Below, piece after piece: positions 47,405 through 55,590 of a stretch of DNA of 64,000 bases. Each line of letters begins with the position of its first letter. The stretch's first letter is position 1. Source of the DNA: Variovorax paradoxus (GTDB lineage Bacteria; Pseudomonadota; Gammaproteobacteria; Burkholderiales; Burkholderiaceae_C); assembly GCF_022009635.1 (NCBI RefSeq), contig NZ_CP091716.1, positions 697,001 to 761,000 on the forward strand. The letters run 5' to 3'. The position numbers and the translations under genes are program-made. Under the pieces are notes generated by a model. It did no database searches. It was given only the letters and a program-made list of their open reading frames with translations, and had not been told where the DNA came from.

Positions 47405-47535
47405 TCAGGAAGCGCTATGAGGGGCCCGTCGAGCGTTCGCTAGTACCCATCCGAGATGCTGCGCAGGACGCTCGAGCCGAGCGCAAGATCGCAACAGAGC
47501 CTCTTCTGATGGACGCGCGCTGGGTGACGGGCTGA
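47401..47535 (+). CDS. 44-residue peptide overlapping the propeller gene stop
   Basis: A GTG at 47401 overlaps the previous TGA (GTGA) and reads 44 codons, beginning IRKRYEGPVERSLVPIRDAA after the start and ending LLMDARWVTG. Charged, no known family. The coupled start argues for translation. It ends 37 bp before the convergent S-4TM gene. Confidence 0.4.
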   Translation: MIRKRYEGPVERSLVPIRDAAQDARAERKIATEPLLMDARWVTG

Positions 47536-47572
47536 ATGGGACCAAGCTTTTGCCTTTATAGAGATTTGGCTC

Positions 47573-48481
47573 TCAGGGCTTCATGGCCTGCTCCGCTTCA
47601 GCTACGAGATGCGCTGCCCCCGAGTTCATCTGCACCTCATGTTCATCGCGCAAGCGTTTGAAGAGGAAATCGAAGACCAGTGGATTGCGCTTCCGCCCAT
47701 CAAAAATCTCTCCTTGCAAAGCTCGTGACTCATTTTCTAGCGTACGGTCGTCTGCTCCGCTGAGCGCGGCCTTCCAGGATTTCTCTGCGCACGCGCGGAG
47801 AATGTCCAGCCTGTTGGCGGCCTCACGGTTGTCGCTCCATTGTTGATAGGCTTGCTTTAAAGTCGACAACATGGGGAACAGCACAATCAAGATCAACTCA
47901 TTGACCGAAAGCTTTGCAAAGACGCCCAGGGCAAGGACGACGAGGAAACTCGTGAGCAGAATTCCGCCCATGACGGACGCGTATTTGCGGCGCTGCTCGG
48001 CATCCCACCAGCAGTTCGTGCGCTGACAGATTAGACGGGCCATTGGCATGGGCAGGCTGCCCACCACCACCGAGTACCAGTCCTCCAGCGACGTCATCGT
48101 GTGGGCGATCTTTTGATAGCGGGCAGACTGTCGGATCACGTTTTCATGCGGCTCCTGGCTGCCCACTCGCGTTGCATCCCAACTCAGGTTCAACACCTCG
48201 CAGTCGAAGCGTTCCTGGATTCGGGCACCGGATTCACGAAGACGTTTTTGCTTTGGTGTGAAGTACGCGAGATCGAGCACAAGGACGATCACTCCCCACA
48301 GCGCAACAATGATCTTCCAGTCGGGCACGAAGATGCTCACCATGGCCGTCGCTGCTGCCAGTGGCCCAATCAGCACCAGTTGGAAAGCCAGCAAGCACTT
48401 GGCGTCCGAATAAGTTTGCCGTTGCGCGCTGAGTAGCTGCAGTGAATACCGCTCGTTCTGCTTCGTGATGATCTGGTTCAT
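47573..48481 (-). CDS. CBASS effector, S-4TM family pore-forming protein
   Basis: 302 residues from ATG at 48481 with an AGAGGG site; a TTG at 48523 would add 14. N-terminal ITKQNERYSLQLLSAQRQTY and four membrane helices (about residues 32-56, 60-78, 175-197, 200-218) match S-4TM (SMODS-associated 4TM) effectors, which open the inner membrane when a cyclic nucleotide binds. Last gene of the CD-NTase operon. Confidence 0.88.
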   Translation of the reverse strand: MNQIITKQNERYSLQLLSAQRQTYSDAKCLLAFQLVLIGPLAAATAMVSIFVPDWKIIVALWGVIVLVLDLAYFTPKQKRLRESGARIQERFDCEVLNLSWDATRVGSQEPHENVIRQSARYQKIAHTMTSLEDWYSVVVGSLPMPMARLICQRTNCWWDAEQRRKYASVMGGILLTSFLVVLALGVFAKLSVNELILIVLFPMLSTLKQAYQQWSDNREAANRLDILRACAEKSWKAALSGADDRTLENESRALQGEIFDGRKRNPLVFDFLFKRLRDEHEVQMNSGAAHLVAEAEQAMKP

Positions 48482-48533
48482 GCGATCCCTCTGCTCCCAT
48501 TGTTTTTGACTGACGTAGTTCAATTTGGCGGCG

Positions 48534-48986
48534 TCACCGCCACCGCTTCTTCTTCGGCACTGGATGCTCGCCGCCGCCCGCCCACTGGTCGGTCACGAGC
48601 CACTCTTCAAAATAATTCAGCCACTCGCTGGTCCACGCGATGTAGGTCTCCAGCAGTCGCATGTGAGAAGACCATTCGCTCTTGCGAGGGAGCCAGAGGC
48701 AGAGCTTGGTGCCACCACCATCGTGTCGGTAGATGTGCGGAAGCGTTCGTCCATCTGACAGTTCGAGCAGATTGGGCGACAGGATGAACATTTCCGGGAA
48801 GCCAGTCCGCGTCATCACCAGCAGGCATTGATATTGACGGGAGAAGGCCGTCGGCGAGATCGCAAACCGGAAGCGCAGCTCGCGACCTTGAACCAGTTGC
48901 ACTTGCGCATCGGGAAAGCGTAGCGCCCGCAGCTCGTAAGCCCGCTCGGGCAGGGTCGGCGCCGGCATGCTCGGTCTGCGACCCAT
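48534..48986 (-). CDS. CBASS E2-like protein (Cap2 E2-only type)
   Basis: 150 residues from the ATG at 48986, which shares a base with the CD-NTase stop. The E2-like features are the HIYRHDGGGTKLCLWLPRKS stretch, with the likely catalytic Cys in KLCLW, and the C-terminal IAWTSEWLNYFEEWLVTDQW, then GGGEHP. E2-only proteins define short type II CBASS, where they ligate the CD-NTase C-terminus to a target and raise its activity. No E1 or JAB gene is present. Confidence 0.78.
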   Translation of the reverse strand: MGRRPSMPAPTLPERAYELRALRFPDAQVQLVQGRELRFRFAISPTAFSRQYQCLLVMTRTGFPEMFILSPNLLELSDGRTLPHIYRHDGGGTKLCLWLPRKSEWSSHMRLLETYIAWTSEWLNYFEEWLVTDQWAGGGEHPVPKKKRWR

Positions 48987-50242
48987 CAATCACCGAAATT
49001 GGTGTGGGCGCGGCTCGGTGTGGAAATCGCAGCAGATCCGCCAGCGATGAAGACAGCCTGGCCCGACGTCCTCTTTTCCTCGCGCCGTGCGGCGTTGTCC
49101 TCGAGCACCGCGTTCTTTGCACGGTCTCCGAATGCGCGTTCGGCAGCCTTGGCAATGACGTCGAGGCCGGCGCTTTGATCGATGGCATCAACGAGGGCGG
49201 TCAGGTCCGTCTGCAGGCGTTCGTGCCAAGCATCGAACGCCTTCTGCTTGGAGCTCGTGTCCATGCAACCTGCCAGGTTGTCGTTCAGGGCGGTCGGGTT
49301 GCTGAGATACCAAAACTCCCTGCCTTCAGGCAACTGGAGGCGCTGGAAAAGCTTGGGCATCAGCGACACCATGTCCAGCAGCAGGTCCATGGGGCCATCG
49401 TGTGGCTTGGGCGCTTCAATCGCGTAGGCATTGGCGACAAGGGTCGTGAGGAAACTCGAGGGCGGTGCCAGATCCAACGTGCCCGAGGGTGCACCGAACC
49501 GAATGTTGCGATTGATCTTGGTGAGCTGCACCAGACGCGACAGCAGGCGGCCAAAAACTTCGTCCGCATCAGGCAGCGGCACCAGTTCGGACTTTCGCAT
49601 CGAGTCGAATGTCATGTGCATCGCGGTGGAGCGTTCGAACGCCGGCGAGATCTGCGCGATGAGGTCGAAGGCTTTGCAGTACCCACGCGGGTTGGTTGAG
49701 ATGTAGCGCTGCAGGTCGCGGTCGGGGATGCTTGCGTGCGTGTCGCCGTGCATCACCACCTGCGAGGGGTCGTCGATGATCGGCGCGAAGTCGGCCGTCA
49801 TGCCACCGGCGTAGGTCAGCGTGACGCACCGTTCGTGTCGCTTGATTTCCAGACCGTGCCGGTCGGCGTAGCGCTTCAACGCGACGTAGAGGTGTTCAAT
49901 GAGGAGTGCGGGGCCGGTCGAGCCACTGTAGCGGCGCATGCCGGCTGCTTCCAGGCAGGCGGCCAAGTCGATGTCGTAGCCGGTCCGGCATGCGTCAATG
50001 GGTCGAACCATCGTTCCGAGCTGCCGGGAGCCGTGCGCATGAACCCGGTACAGCAAGCCATCGAATTCCGGGCAAGTCGCCAGGTAGTCGCCTGTGCTCC
50101 CGTAGGCTCGGTCGAGCTCCTCGAGTTGGGTGGTGGTCGGCTCGTAGACCCGCGCGATCTTCTCGGCGAGGTAGAAGAATTTCGCAGACGCCGCATCGGA
50201 AAAACGGCGGCGGGTCGGAAGCTGGGGAAGATCGCGTTGCAT
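48986..50242 (-). CDS. CD-NTase (cGAS/DncV-like nucleotidyltransferase) of a CBASS
   Basis: 418 residues. The active-site pattern is complete: VHAHGSRQLGTMVRP (G-S), TGYDIDLAACLE (D-x-D) and the third Asp in GGMTADFAPIID. A helical OAS1-C-like domain follows. The C-terminus ends AHTNFGD after a flexible tail, a tail type used by E2 proteins for conjugation. It would make a cyclic oligonucleotide on infection to trigger the S-4TM effector. Confidence 0.92.
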   Translation of the reverse strand: MQRDLPQLPTRRRFSDAASAKFFYLAEKIARVYEPTTTQLEELDRAYGSTGDYLATCPEFDGLLYRVHAHGSRQLGTMVRPIDACRTGYDIDLAACLEAAGMRRYSGSTGPALLIEHLYVALKRYADRHGLEIKRHERCVTLTYAGGMTADFAPIIDDPSQVVMHGDTHASIPDRDLQRYISTNPRGYCKAFDLIAQISPAFERSTAMHMTFDSMRKSELVPLPDADEVFGRLLSRLVQLTKINRNIRFGAPSGTLDLAPPSSFLTTLVANAYAIEAPKPHDGPMDLLLDMVSLMPKLFQRLQLPEGREFWYLSNPTALNDNLAGCMDTSSKQKAFDAWHERLQTDLTALVDAIDQSAGLDVIAKAAERAFGDRAKNAVLEDNAARREEKRTSGQAVFIAGGSAAISTPSRAHTNFGD

Positions 50243-50299
50243 GTGTAGGTCTCCGTGCGAGGGGGTGGAGACCGCAAGCGCCGGTCCTTCCCGCCCGCG

Positions 50300-50482
50300 T
50301 TAGTTGCTGGGTTTTTCCTTGCGAACGCCCTTGAACGGTTCGCCGTCTGCCTTCTGGTCCATGAAGCGCCCGGAGTCCGAATCGCGCTTGGTCCAGACCT
50401 GGTTGGTCGGGTTGAACACTTGGGAGCGGTCTTTCACCGCGCCGACGCGAGCGTCGTCACCGATCGGTTTGTTCTTCGCCAT
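50300..50482 (-). CDS. Small conserved-looking protein ahead of the CBASS genes
   Basis: 60 residues, MAKNKPIGDDARVGAVKDRS...TNQVWTKRDSDSGRFMDQK, hydrophilic and basic. It is the first gene of the CBASS transcript (57 bp before the CD-NTase) and starts near the divergent promoter. I cannot assign a function. Its leading place suggests a widespread partner of such operons rather than a chance frame. Confidence 0.6.
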   Translation of the reverse strand: MAKNKPIGDDARVGAVKDRSQVFNPTNQVWTKRDSDSGRFMDQKADGEPFKGVRKEKPSN

Positions 50483-50503
50483 GGAAGCTCCTGTTGCTGT
50501 AAT

Positions 50504-50548
50504 GCCTAAATCTTAGGCGATCATTTTGGGTATGTCAACGGATCTTAG
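50504..50548. promoter_or_regulatory. Candidate operator between CBASS and its WYL regulator
   Basis: A perfect dyad GCCTAA (50504-50509) ATC TTAGGC (50513-50518), and the half-site ATCTTAG repeated at 50510-50516 and 50542-50548. It lies in the 99-bp divergent gap, where a CapW-like WYL repressor would be expected to bind. Confidence 0.5.
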
Positions 50549-50581
50549 TGGTTCTGTATTCTGATCGAATATGATTGCCCC

Positions 50582-51517
50582 ATGCCATACCTCGATCAAG
50601 AAGCGCGTCGCCGTGAGGTCGACGAAATTCCGCGCACTCAACGTGAGCGTCTGGCATTCATCGACTTCCAGCTCTACTTTTTGGGTGAGCTTCGGCGACA
50701 GGACCTGATCGATCGATTCGAGTCCGGACCCGCCGGTGCAACGCGCGACATCGCTCAGTACAAGGAGATCGCCTCCGAAAACCTGGAGCTCGACAAGGCA
50801 GCGAAGCTCTATCGACCTACCAAAGCCTTTGAGCCGCTTTTTGACCACGCGCCCCAGCGCGTGCTGACAGCGCTTTCGCAGGGCTTTGGTCAAGGTCTTG
50901 ATGCGCAGTCGCAACCCATGGTGCGATGCGAATACCCGACTGCGTTGAATCTGCCAGCGGCTTCCGTGATCGCGCCGATCACCCGGGCGATCCGTCTGGG
51001 GAAGGCTGTGCGGCTCCACTACACCTCCGTCGCAAGTGGCCGGACCCTCAAGGAACTGGTACCTCTGGCACTGGTCGACATCGGTCTGATGTGGCAGGTG
51101 AGGGCGTTCGACCGGAAGCATCGCCAGTTTCGAGACTACGTACTCACGCGCATGCAAGATCCCAAGGTGCTGGATGACCGCCCTGTGCTCAAGGAAGAGA
51201 CCGTAGAGCAAGACGTGCTGTGGAATCGTGTCATCGAGCTGGAACTGGTCACGCACCCGAATCATCCAAGATCTGAAATCGTCGAGATGGACTACCCAAT
51301 GGTGGACGGTATGCTTAAGGTACGAGTGCGCGCTGCGCACTCGGGCTACATGCTCCGACGCTGGTGCGTGGACTGTTCTCCAGACCACAGCCTTGCCGCT
51401 CGCGATTTTCCACTGTGGCTCAAAGAACCGTTGGATTTGTACGGGAGCGAAGCCGAGCTTGCTCCCGGCTATGTCGATCCTCGCGCAGGCAACGGAAAAA
51501 AGATTCGCGCAATGTAG
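50582..51517 (+). CDS. capW: WYL-domain transcriptional regulator (CapW/BrxR-like)
   Basis: 311 residues from ATG at 50582. N-terminal winged helix (RERLAFIDFQLYFLGELRRQ, DLIDRFESGP), central WYL domain (about 120-200: AIRLGKAVRLHYTS, LVDIGLMWQVRAFDRKHRQF) and a C-terminal WCX domain. CapW proteins repress CBASS operons and BrxR proteins repress BREX until infection. Its divergent position to the CBASS genes supports CapW. Confidence 0.85.
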   Translation: MPYLDQEARRREVDEIPRTQRERLAFIDFQLYFLGELRRQDLIDRFESGPAGATRDIAQYKEIASENLELDKAAKLYRPTKAFEPLFDHAPQRVLTALSQGFGQGLDAQSQPMVRCEYPTALNLPAASVIAPITRAIRLGKAVRLHYTSVASGRTLKELVPLALVDIGLMWQVRAFDRKHRQFRDYVLTRMQDPKVLDDRPVLKEETVEQDVLWNRVIELELVTHPNHPRSEIVEMDYPMVDGMLKVRVRAAHSGYMLRRWCVDCSPDHSLAARDFPLWLKEPLDLYGSEAELAPGYVDPRAGNGKKIRAM

Positions 51518-51632
51518 GGGATGATTGGGTTGAGGCAGTTTCGCAACCGGCCAACAACGTAGATTGTCGAGCGAGCCAGCTCGCAACGCAGCGATAGTTG
51601 CAGTGGCCAACTCATTGTGCGAGCCTTGGCGC

Positions 51633-52292
51633 ATGGACATCGAACACCTCCTGCGCCGATCCGATGAACTCGACGACACCATCGTTCGAATGCTCGAGCT
51701 CGACCGGTACCCCGAACACGGTGAAGATGCGGAAAAATTGGCACTCAGCGTCACTGCCGCGTCTCTCTCAATCGACCACGCACGCGCGCTGCGATCGCTG
51801 ATTGCCGACGGGTTTGTCTCGTCGGCGGTGCCCCTGATGCGACTTCAGTTTGAATCGACAACGCGCTCGGCATGGCTTCTGTTTGCAGCTTCAGATGGGC
51901 AAGTGGCCTTGGCGGCGGCGCCGCTCAGCACAGCGGGTGACGAAGCTGCACGAAAGCTGCCGGCAGCGCGAGAAATGATCAAACAGCTGCGTGGCGCCTC
52001 GATTGCCGTGCCGGCCGCTGCGCCACCTGCAGCGATGTTGGGCCGGTTCGAGGACATGCAGCGGCATGCCTTGAACTCCTTCGTCCATGTCGGCGTGCAT
52101 GCACTGCGACGCCATCAAGACGGCTTTCCGGTGCAGCTGGTCTGCCAACTGATCGAATGCTCAAACGGCCTTGTTACGATCGCTGCGATGATGTTGGCAA
52201 TACTGACCGGGGACCGTGTTCTGGCAGCTCGGATGAACCGCGTGCATGTCGGATTTGAGGACTGTCTCACGCCATTACTGCCATCCTACTGA
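51633..52292 (+). CDS. DUF6988-like protein
   Basis: 219 residues from ATG at 51633; the frame is open back to a TTG at 51564. All-helical, with IEHLLRRSDELDDTIVRMLE, HARALRSLIADGFVSSAVPL, MRLQFESTTRSAWLLFA and NSFVHVGVHALRR, the pattern of a family I know as DUF6988, found in accessory regions. The NSFVHVG...HALRR part may bind a ligand. No role is known. Downstream, 52293-52499 holds only an H-NS promoter region. Confidence 0.6.
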   Translation: MDIEHLLRRSDELDDTIVRMLELDRYPEHGEDAEKLALSVTAASLSIDHARALRSLIADGFVSSAVPLMRLQFESTTRSAWLLFAASDGQVALAAAPLSTAGDEAARKLPAAREMIKQLRGASIAVPAAAPPAAMLGRFEDMQRHALNSFVHVGVHALRRHQDGFPVQLVCQLIECSNGLVTIAAMMLAILTGDRVLAARMNRVHVGFEDCLTPLLPSY

Positions 52293-52499
52293 AGCCTAAA
52301 GCGGCGCTTCCCAGGGAGTGTTGGCACAATCATCCGAACAACAAGACGACACGCGAACTACCTTTACCCAGTCAGTGCTTTGCGGCATGACTCAACGCTT
52401 AGGGTAGGAATTGGATGCATTATTTCAATCGCTAGGATCTGCGGGGAGCAGTGAGCGAATGCAAGTATCCTTGCCTTTTTACCGAGAGGAATCTCAGCA

Positions 52500-52856
52500 A
52501 TGGCAAAGAAGACATTCATTGAAGTTCAGAAGCAAATTGAACAACTTCAGAAAGAGGCTGAACTGCTACGCAAACAAGAGGCCCACGAAGTCTTGGCGAG
52601 GATCAAGGAGGCGATCGCTGTCTATGGATTTACTGCCGCCGAACTCGGTTTCGAGGGGGGTGCTGGAAAGCGGTCTGCTAGGCCGGTCAAGAGCCCGAAG
52701 CGTGGTCTTAAGGCAAGCGGGAAAGCTGCGACGACTGCGGCTGCGAAGTTTCGTGATCAGAACGGCAACATCTGGAGCGGCCGTGGTCCGCGGCCAGCAT
52801 GGTTTAAGGCCGCGCTTGAAGCAGGCAAAGCCCCAGAGGACTTTCTCGCCAAGTAA
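52500..52856 (+). CDS. H-NS-family nucleoid protein
   Basis: 118 residues with a GAGGAAT ribosome site. N-terminal coiled-coil oligomerisation region (residues 5-40, FIEVQKQIEQLQKEAELLRK), a basic linker, then the DNA-binding motif in FRDQNGNIWSGRGPRPAWFK. H-NS proteins silence AT-rich foreign DNA. Carried on an island, it may modulate the island's own genes or the host network. 52857-53091 has no gene that I can support. Confidence 0.93.
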   Translation: MAKKTFIEVQKQIEQLQKEAELLRKQEAHEVLARIKEAIAVYGFTAAELGFEGGAGKRSARPVKSPKRGLKASGKAATTAAAKFRDQNGNIWSGRGPRPAWFKAALEAGKAPEDFLAK

Positions 52857-53091
52857 ATCTCGTCTCCCGCGCACTTTGTACCAAGCCCTGGGTTGAGTCT
52901 CGATGGTCGAGACCGATGATGCGAAGAGTGCCTCCGGCTTCGTCGAGAAGACTTGCTCTGCGATTTGAGGAAGGCCGAGGAGCGACCGCCAGAGCAACCT
53001 GCTTCAATGGTTGGACGCAGGACGATAGAGACTTCGATCAATCGTCACGAGAGAAAGGACCTATAACTTTTCCTTCTGGATCTTGAAGAGC

Positions 53092-54405
53092 TCAAGTGAC
53101 TCGATTGGGGTCCCGGAAAGAGAACTTATGCGCAATGTACTTCGCCGAATTCTCGATGTACGGGAACACGGTGCTTTCGTTGATATTCAGCTGATCCAGT
53201 TGCTTCAAGACGGCGCCCTTGTTCTTGACCGAAATCCGCTGCACAGAAATCTCGGGGCTACCGCCTTCGTCCAGGGTGGCGTCGGAGCCGAATAGAAGGA
53301 ATGCACCCGACTGGAAGGCAATCCGGTTATTGGTGTGCTTGCCCTTGACGCATACGATAGAGCGGAGGTGCTTTGGCTCCAGCCGCGGCTCGAAGAAAGG
53401 CTTCTCTTCTTTGACGAAATGAAGGAGCTGCTTTACAGGCTGAAGCTTGTTGAACTTGCGAACATCCAGGCTGCTGAAGTCCAACGCGTCTTTGGAAGAC
53501 TTTGGCAGTCTGGTCAAATTGGCGATGCAACTCGCGGTATCGGAATCGAAGTACTTGATTTTCTCGCGCTCCATCGAGAAGACGATAACTTCACCGTCTT
53601 GGTCAAGGTTACTCTTGCAAGCAAAGTACAAGGCAATCAGAGGGTTCGAAGTGATGTCTAGCAAGCGCGTCGGCAGCGAATAGTGCTGCATCCGCACAAG
53701 CCGGTCTAGCGTGTAGACATCGCCTTGGAAGTCGATTGAATTCGAAACCAACAGCTCCCGATACATCCGATCTTCGGCGTCCCGGTACATGTAGTTCCCG
53801 TGCTCGTCCTTGCGAAGAATGGATGGCTCAAGGCGGTACTTGGTTCTGTTTGAATGGCCGCGGTAGAACACTTCCTTGCCACCATGGTTCAGCCCCAGGA
53901 CGTGGCCGATAAATGCTCCCACGGTGTCGGCCTGAAAAGGGGCGTCGGCCGGTGGAGGAAGATCTGTCTTGGCAACCTTGGGCGTGGCGGCGGCCTGCAG
54001 GCCGATGCCAGCATGTGTCAACGCCTGATTAAGGTCTTCGTCCTTGATGGCCCAGTGGGTACGGTTCAGCTCCCACGTTCGAATATCAAGTGCGGCTTGG
54101 AGTGGCTTGATAGCGTCAAAAGGGATAGGCGGAACGGCCGGATCGAACTCAGGCGCAACGAAGAGCAGGCGACCATCGTTGCGCAGCTTGACGCTTTTCA
54201 AGCGGCCGACCCGCATCGGCTCATTAGTGCCCTCATACGCAAAGAGACAAGGCAGACTCAGCAACGTCTCGATTTGCGCCGCCTTCAGCTCACGAAAGCT
54301 AGCCGCAATGTCGTCGCTCGTGTATTCGAGAAACCTGCTGCGTTCGTACTCGTAGCCCGGCTGGTCCCAAGCGCCCTCAGCGGAGGTGACAAGAAAGTTG
54401 AACAT
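53092..54405 (-). CDS. FRG-domain protein, probable defence effector
   Basis: 437 residues. The FRG domain (about 175-300) is clear: VFYRGHSNRTKYRLEPSILR, DRLVRMQHYSLPTRLLDITS, NPLIALYFAC. The N-terminal 150 residues are a separate beta-rich domain. FRG domains occur in abortive-infection genes and resemble ADP-ribosyltransferases, so a toxic effector is plausible. It is a stand-alone gene; no antitoxin candidate lies beside it. Confidence 0.82.
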   Translation of the reverse strand: MFNFLVTSAEGAWDQPGYEYERSRFLEYTSDDIAASFRELKAAQIETLLSLPCLFAYEGTNEPMRVGRLKSVKLRNDGRLLFVAPEFDPAVPPIPFDAIKPLQAALDIRTWELNRTHWAIKDEDLNQALTHAGIGLQAAATPKVAKTDLPPPADAPFQADTVGAFIGHVLGLNHGGKEVFYRGHSNRTKYRLEPSILRKDEHGNYMYRDAEDRMYRELLVSNSIDFQGDVYTLDRLVRMQHYSLPTRLLDITSNPLIALYFACKSNLDQDGEVIVFSMEREKIKYFDSDTASCIANLTRLPKSSKDALDFSSLDVRKFNKLQPVKQLLHFVKEEKPFFEPRLEPKHLRSIVCVKGKHTNNRIAFQSGAFLLFGSDATLDEGGSPEISVQRISVKNKGAVLKQLDQLNINESTVFPYIENSAKYIAHKFSFRDPNRVT

Positions 54406-54629
54406 CTATTTAGCGAAGGAGAGTTGGGAGCACTGTAAACGCTGGTGCCGGTGCTGAGAGCCGGGACGACGAGGGCTGCGACAGCGCAACAAACTCCGGC
54501 GGCGACTCTTGATAGCCGCATTGCAGGCGCAAGTTGCCCCGATGGAGCCTCTACGGATCAGCGAAGCAACCGAGCGGGGCGAGCAACGCGCCGCTCGGTT
54601 GGTCTGCTCACCTGCGGCGGAAAGCGTGG

Positions 54630-54881
54630 GCCGTTGAAAGATGCGTCCAGCGTGTCGACCCACACAGCGGTGGTTACGTCTACATAAAGGACTTGCGAAA
54701 GGCCCAAAAATACGGTTGCTCGGTCGACCGCATGACTATAGTTGACGACTCTCCGGAAAAGGTAGCCCGACAGCAGCGCAATCATCTGCAAATTGCTCCT
54801 TTCGAGGGGCAAGCCGGTGACCGAGAACTTCTTTCACTTAGTGACCAGCTTCTCGCTCGACGCAGAGGGACCGCCCAATGA
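54630..54881 (+). pseudogene. C-terminal remnant of a NIF/FCP1-like HAD phosphatase
   Basis: The frame encodes YVYIKDLRKAQKYGCSVDRM, TIVDDSPEKVARQQRNHLQI and DRELLSLSDQLL, the C-terminal half of NLI-interacting-factor-type HAD phosphatases (motif III/IV K-DL and VDDSP). The N-terminal DxDxT motif is absent upstream, where the frame has no matching protein (54534-54630). A broken gene. Confidence 0.55.
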
Positions 54882-55136
54882 CTGCCTTCGCGGACAAGCT
54901 TGTTACCGCCCGCGCCCGGGGCGTTCAAGATGGAGCGGCCAGCCCGTTATGCGCAATGCATTCGTGCCGCGTTGGAGACAAGGTGCCCAAGCAGCGAGTC
55001 TGGTTGCTGTCGCCAAAACTCGTCGAGCAAATCAAGCGCCCCGGAGGTTCTTGCAGGATCGCGCATTGATGGCTGCCACCTTCAAAAGTATTGAGTAAAC
55101 GTCTAACCCTACTGTTTCGGCAGTTGGGCAGTAAGC

Positions 55137-55565
55137 AATGGGATGAACGCCCTCGCAGGCCGCATTGTCGGGCGAACAGCCTTTGGGGGACATCGAACGC
55201 GTCAGCTCGGCATCCGCGATACGTGCCAGCCATCCCGGCCATCGATAGTGGGCACCGCGAGCCGAATGCACAACAGGCCGGTTGCTGATGTCGATCGTCT
55301 CGATAGCGACATCCAGCATCGTGTTCACGAGCTGCGCGTCCGGGCGCATGCTGATCGTCCAACTGACCACCTTGCCATCGAAGCAGTCGATCACAGGCGA
55401 CAGATACACCTTGCCTGCCGGAATGTGGAACTCCGAGATGTCGGTGAGCCATTTCTCGTTGGGAGCACCAGCGGTGAAGTCGCGGTTGACGAGGTTCTCT
55501 GGCGCTGGACTGATCTCGCCCAGATAGGAGCCATGCCGACGCCGCTTGGGCGTCGCGGCGACCAA
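55137..55565 (-). pseudogene. IS3-family transposase (OrfB) fragment
   Basis: The frame reads VAATPKRRRHGSYLGEISPA, FTAGAPNEKWLTDISEFHIP, VYLSPVIDCFDGKVVSWTIS and SPKGCSPDNAACEG, the rve core of an IS3-group transposase. It has lost its ends, shows a frame break near 55565 and has SARGAHYRW in place of the usual SDRG, losing a catalytic Asp. Dead relic near the island edge. Confidence 0.85.
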
Positions 55566-55590
55566 GCGAGAAGTGCTTCATTAACCATCG

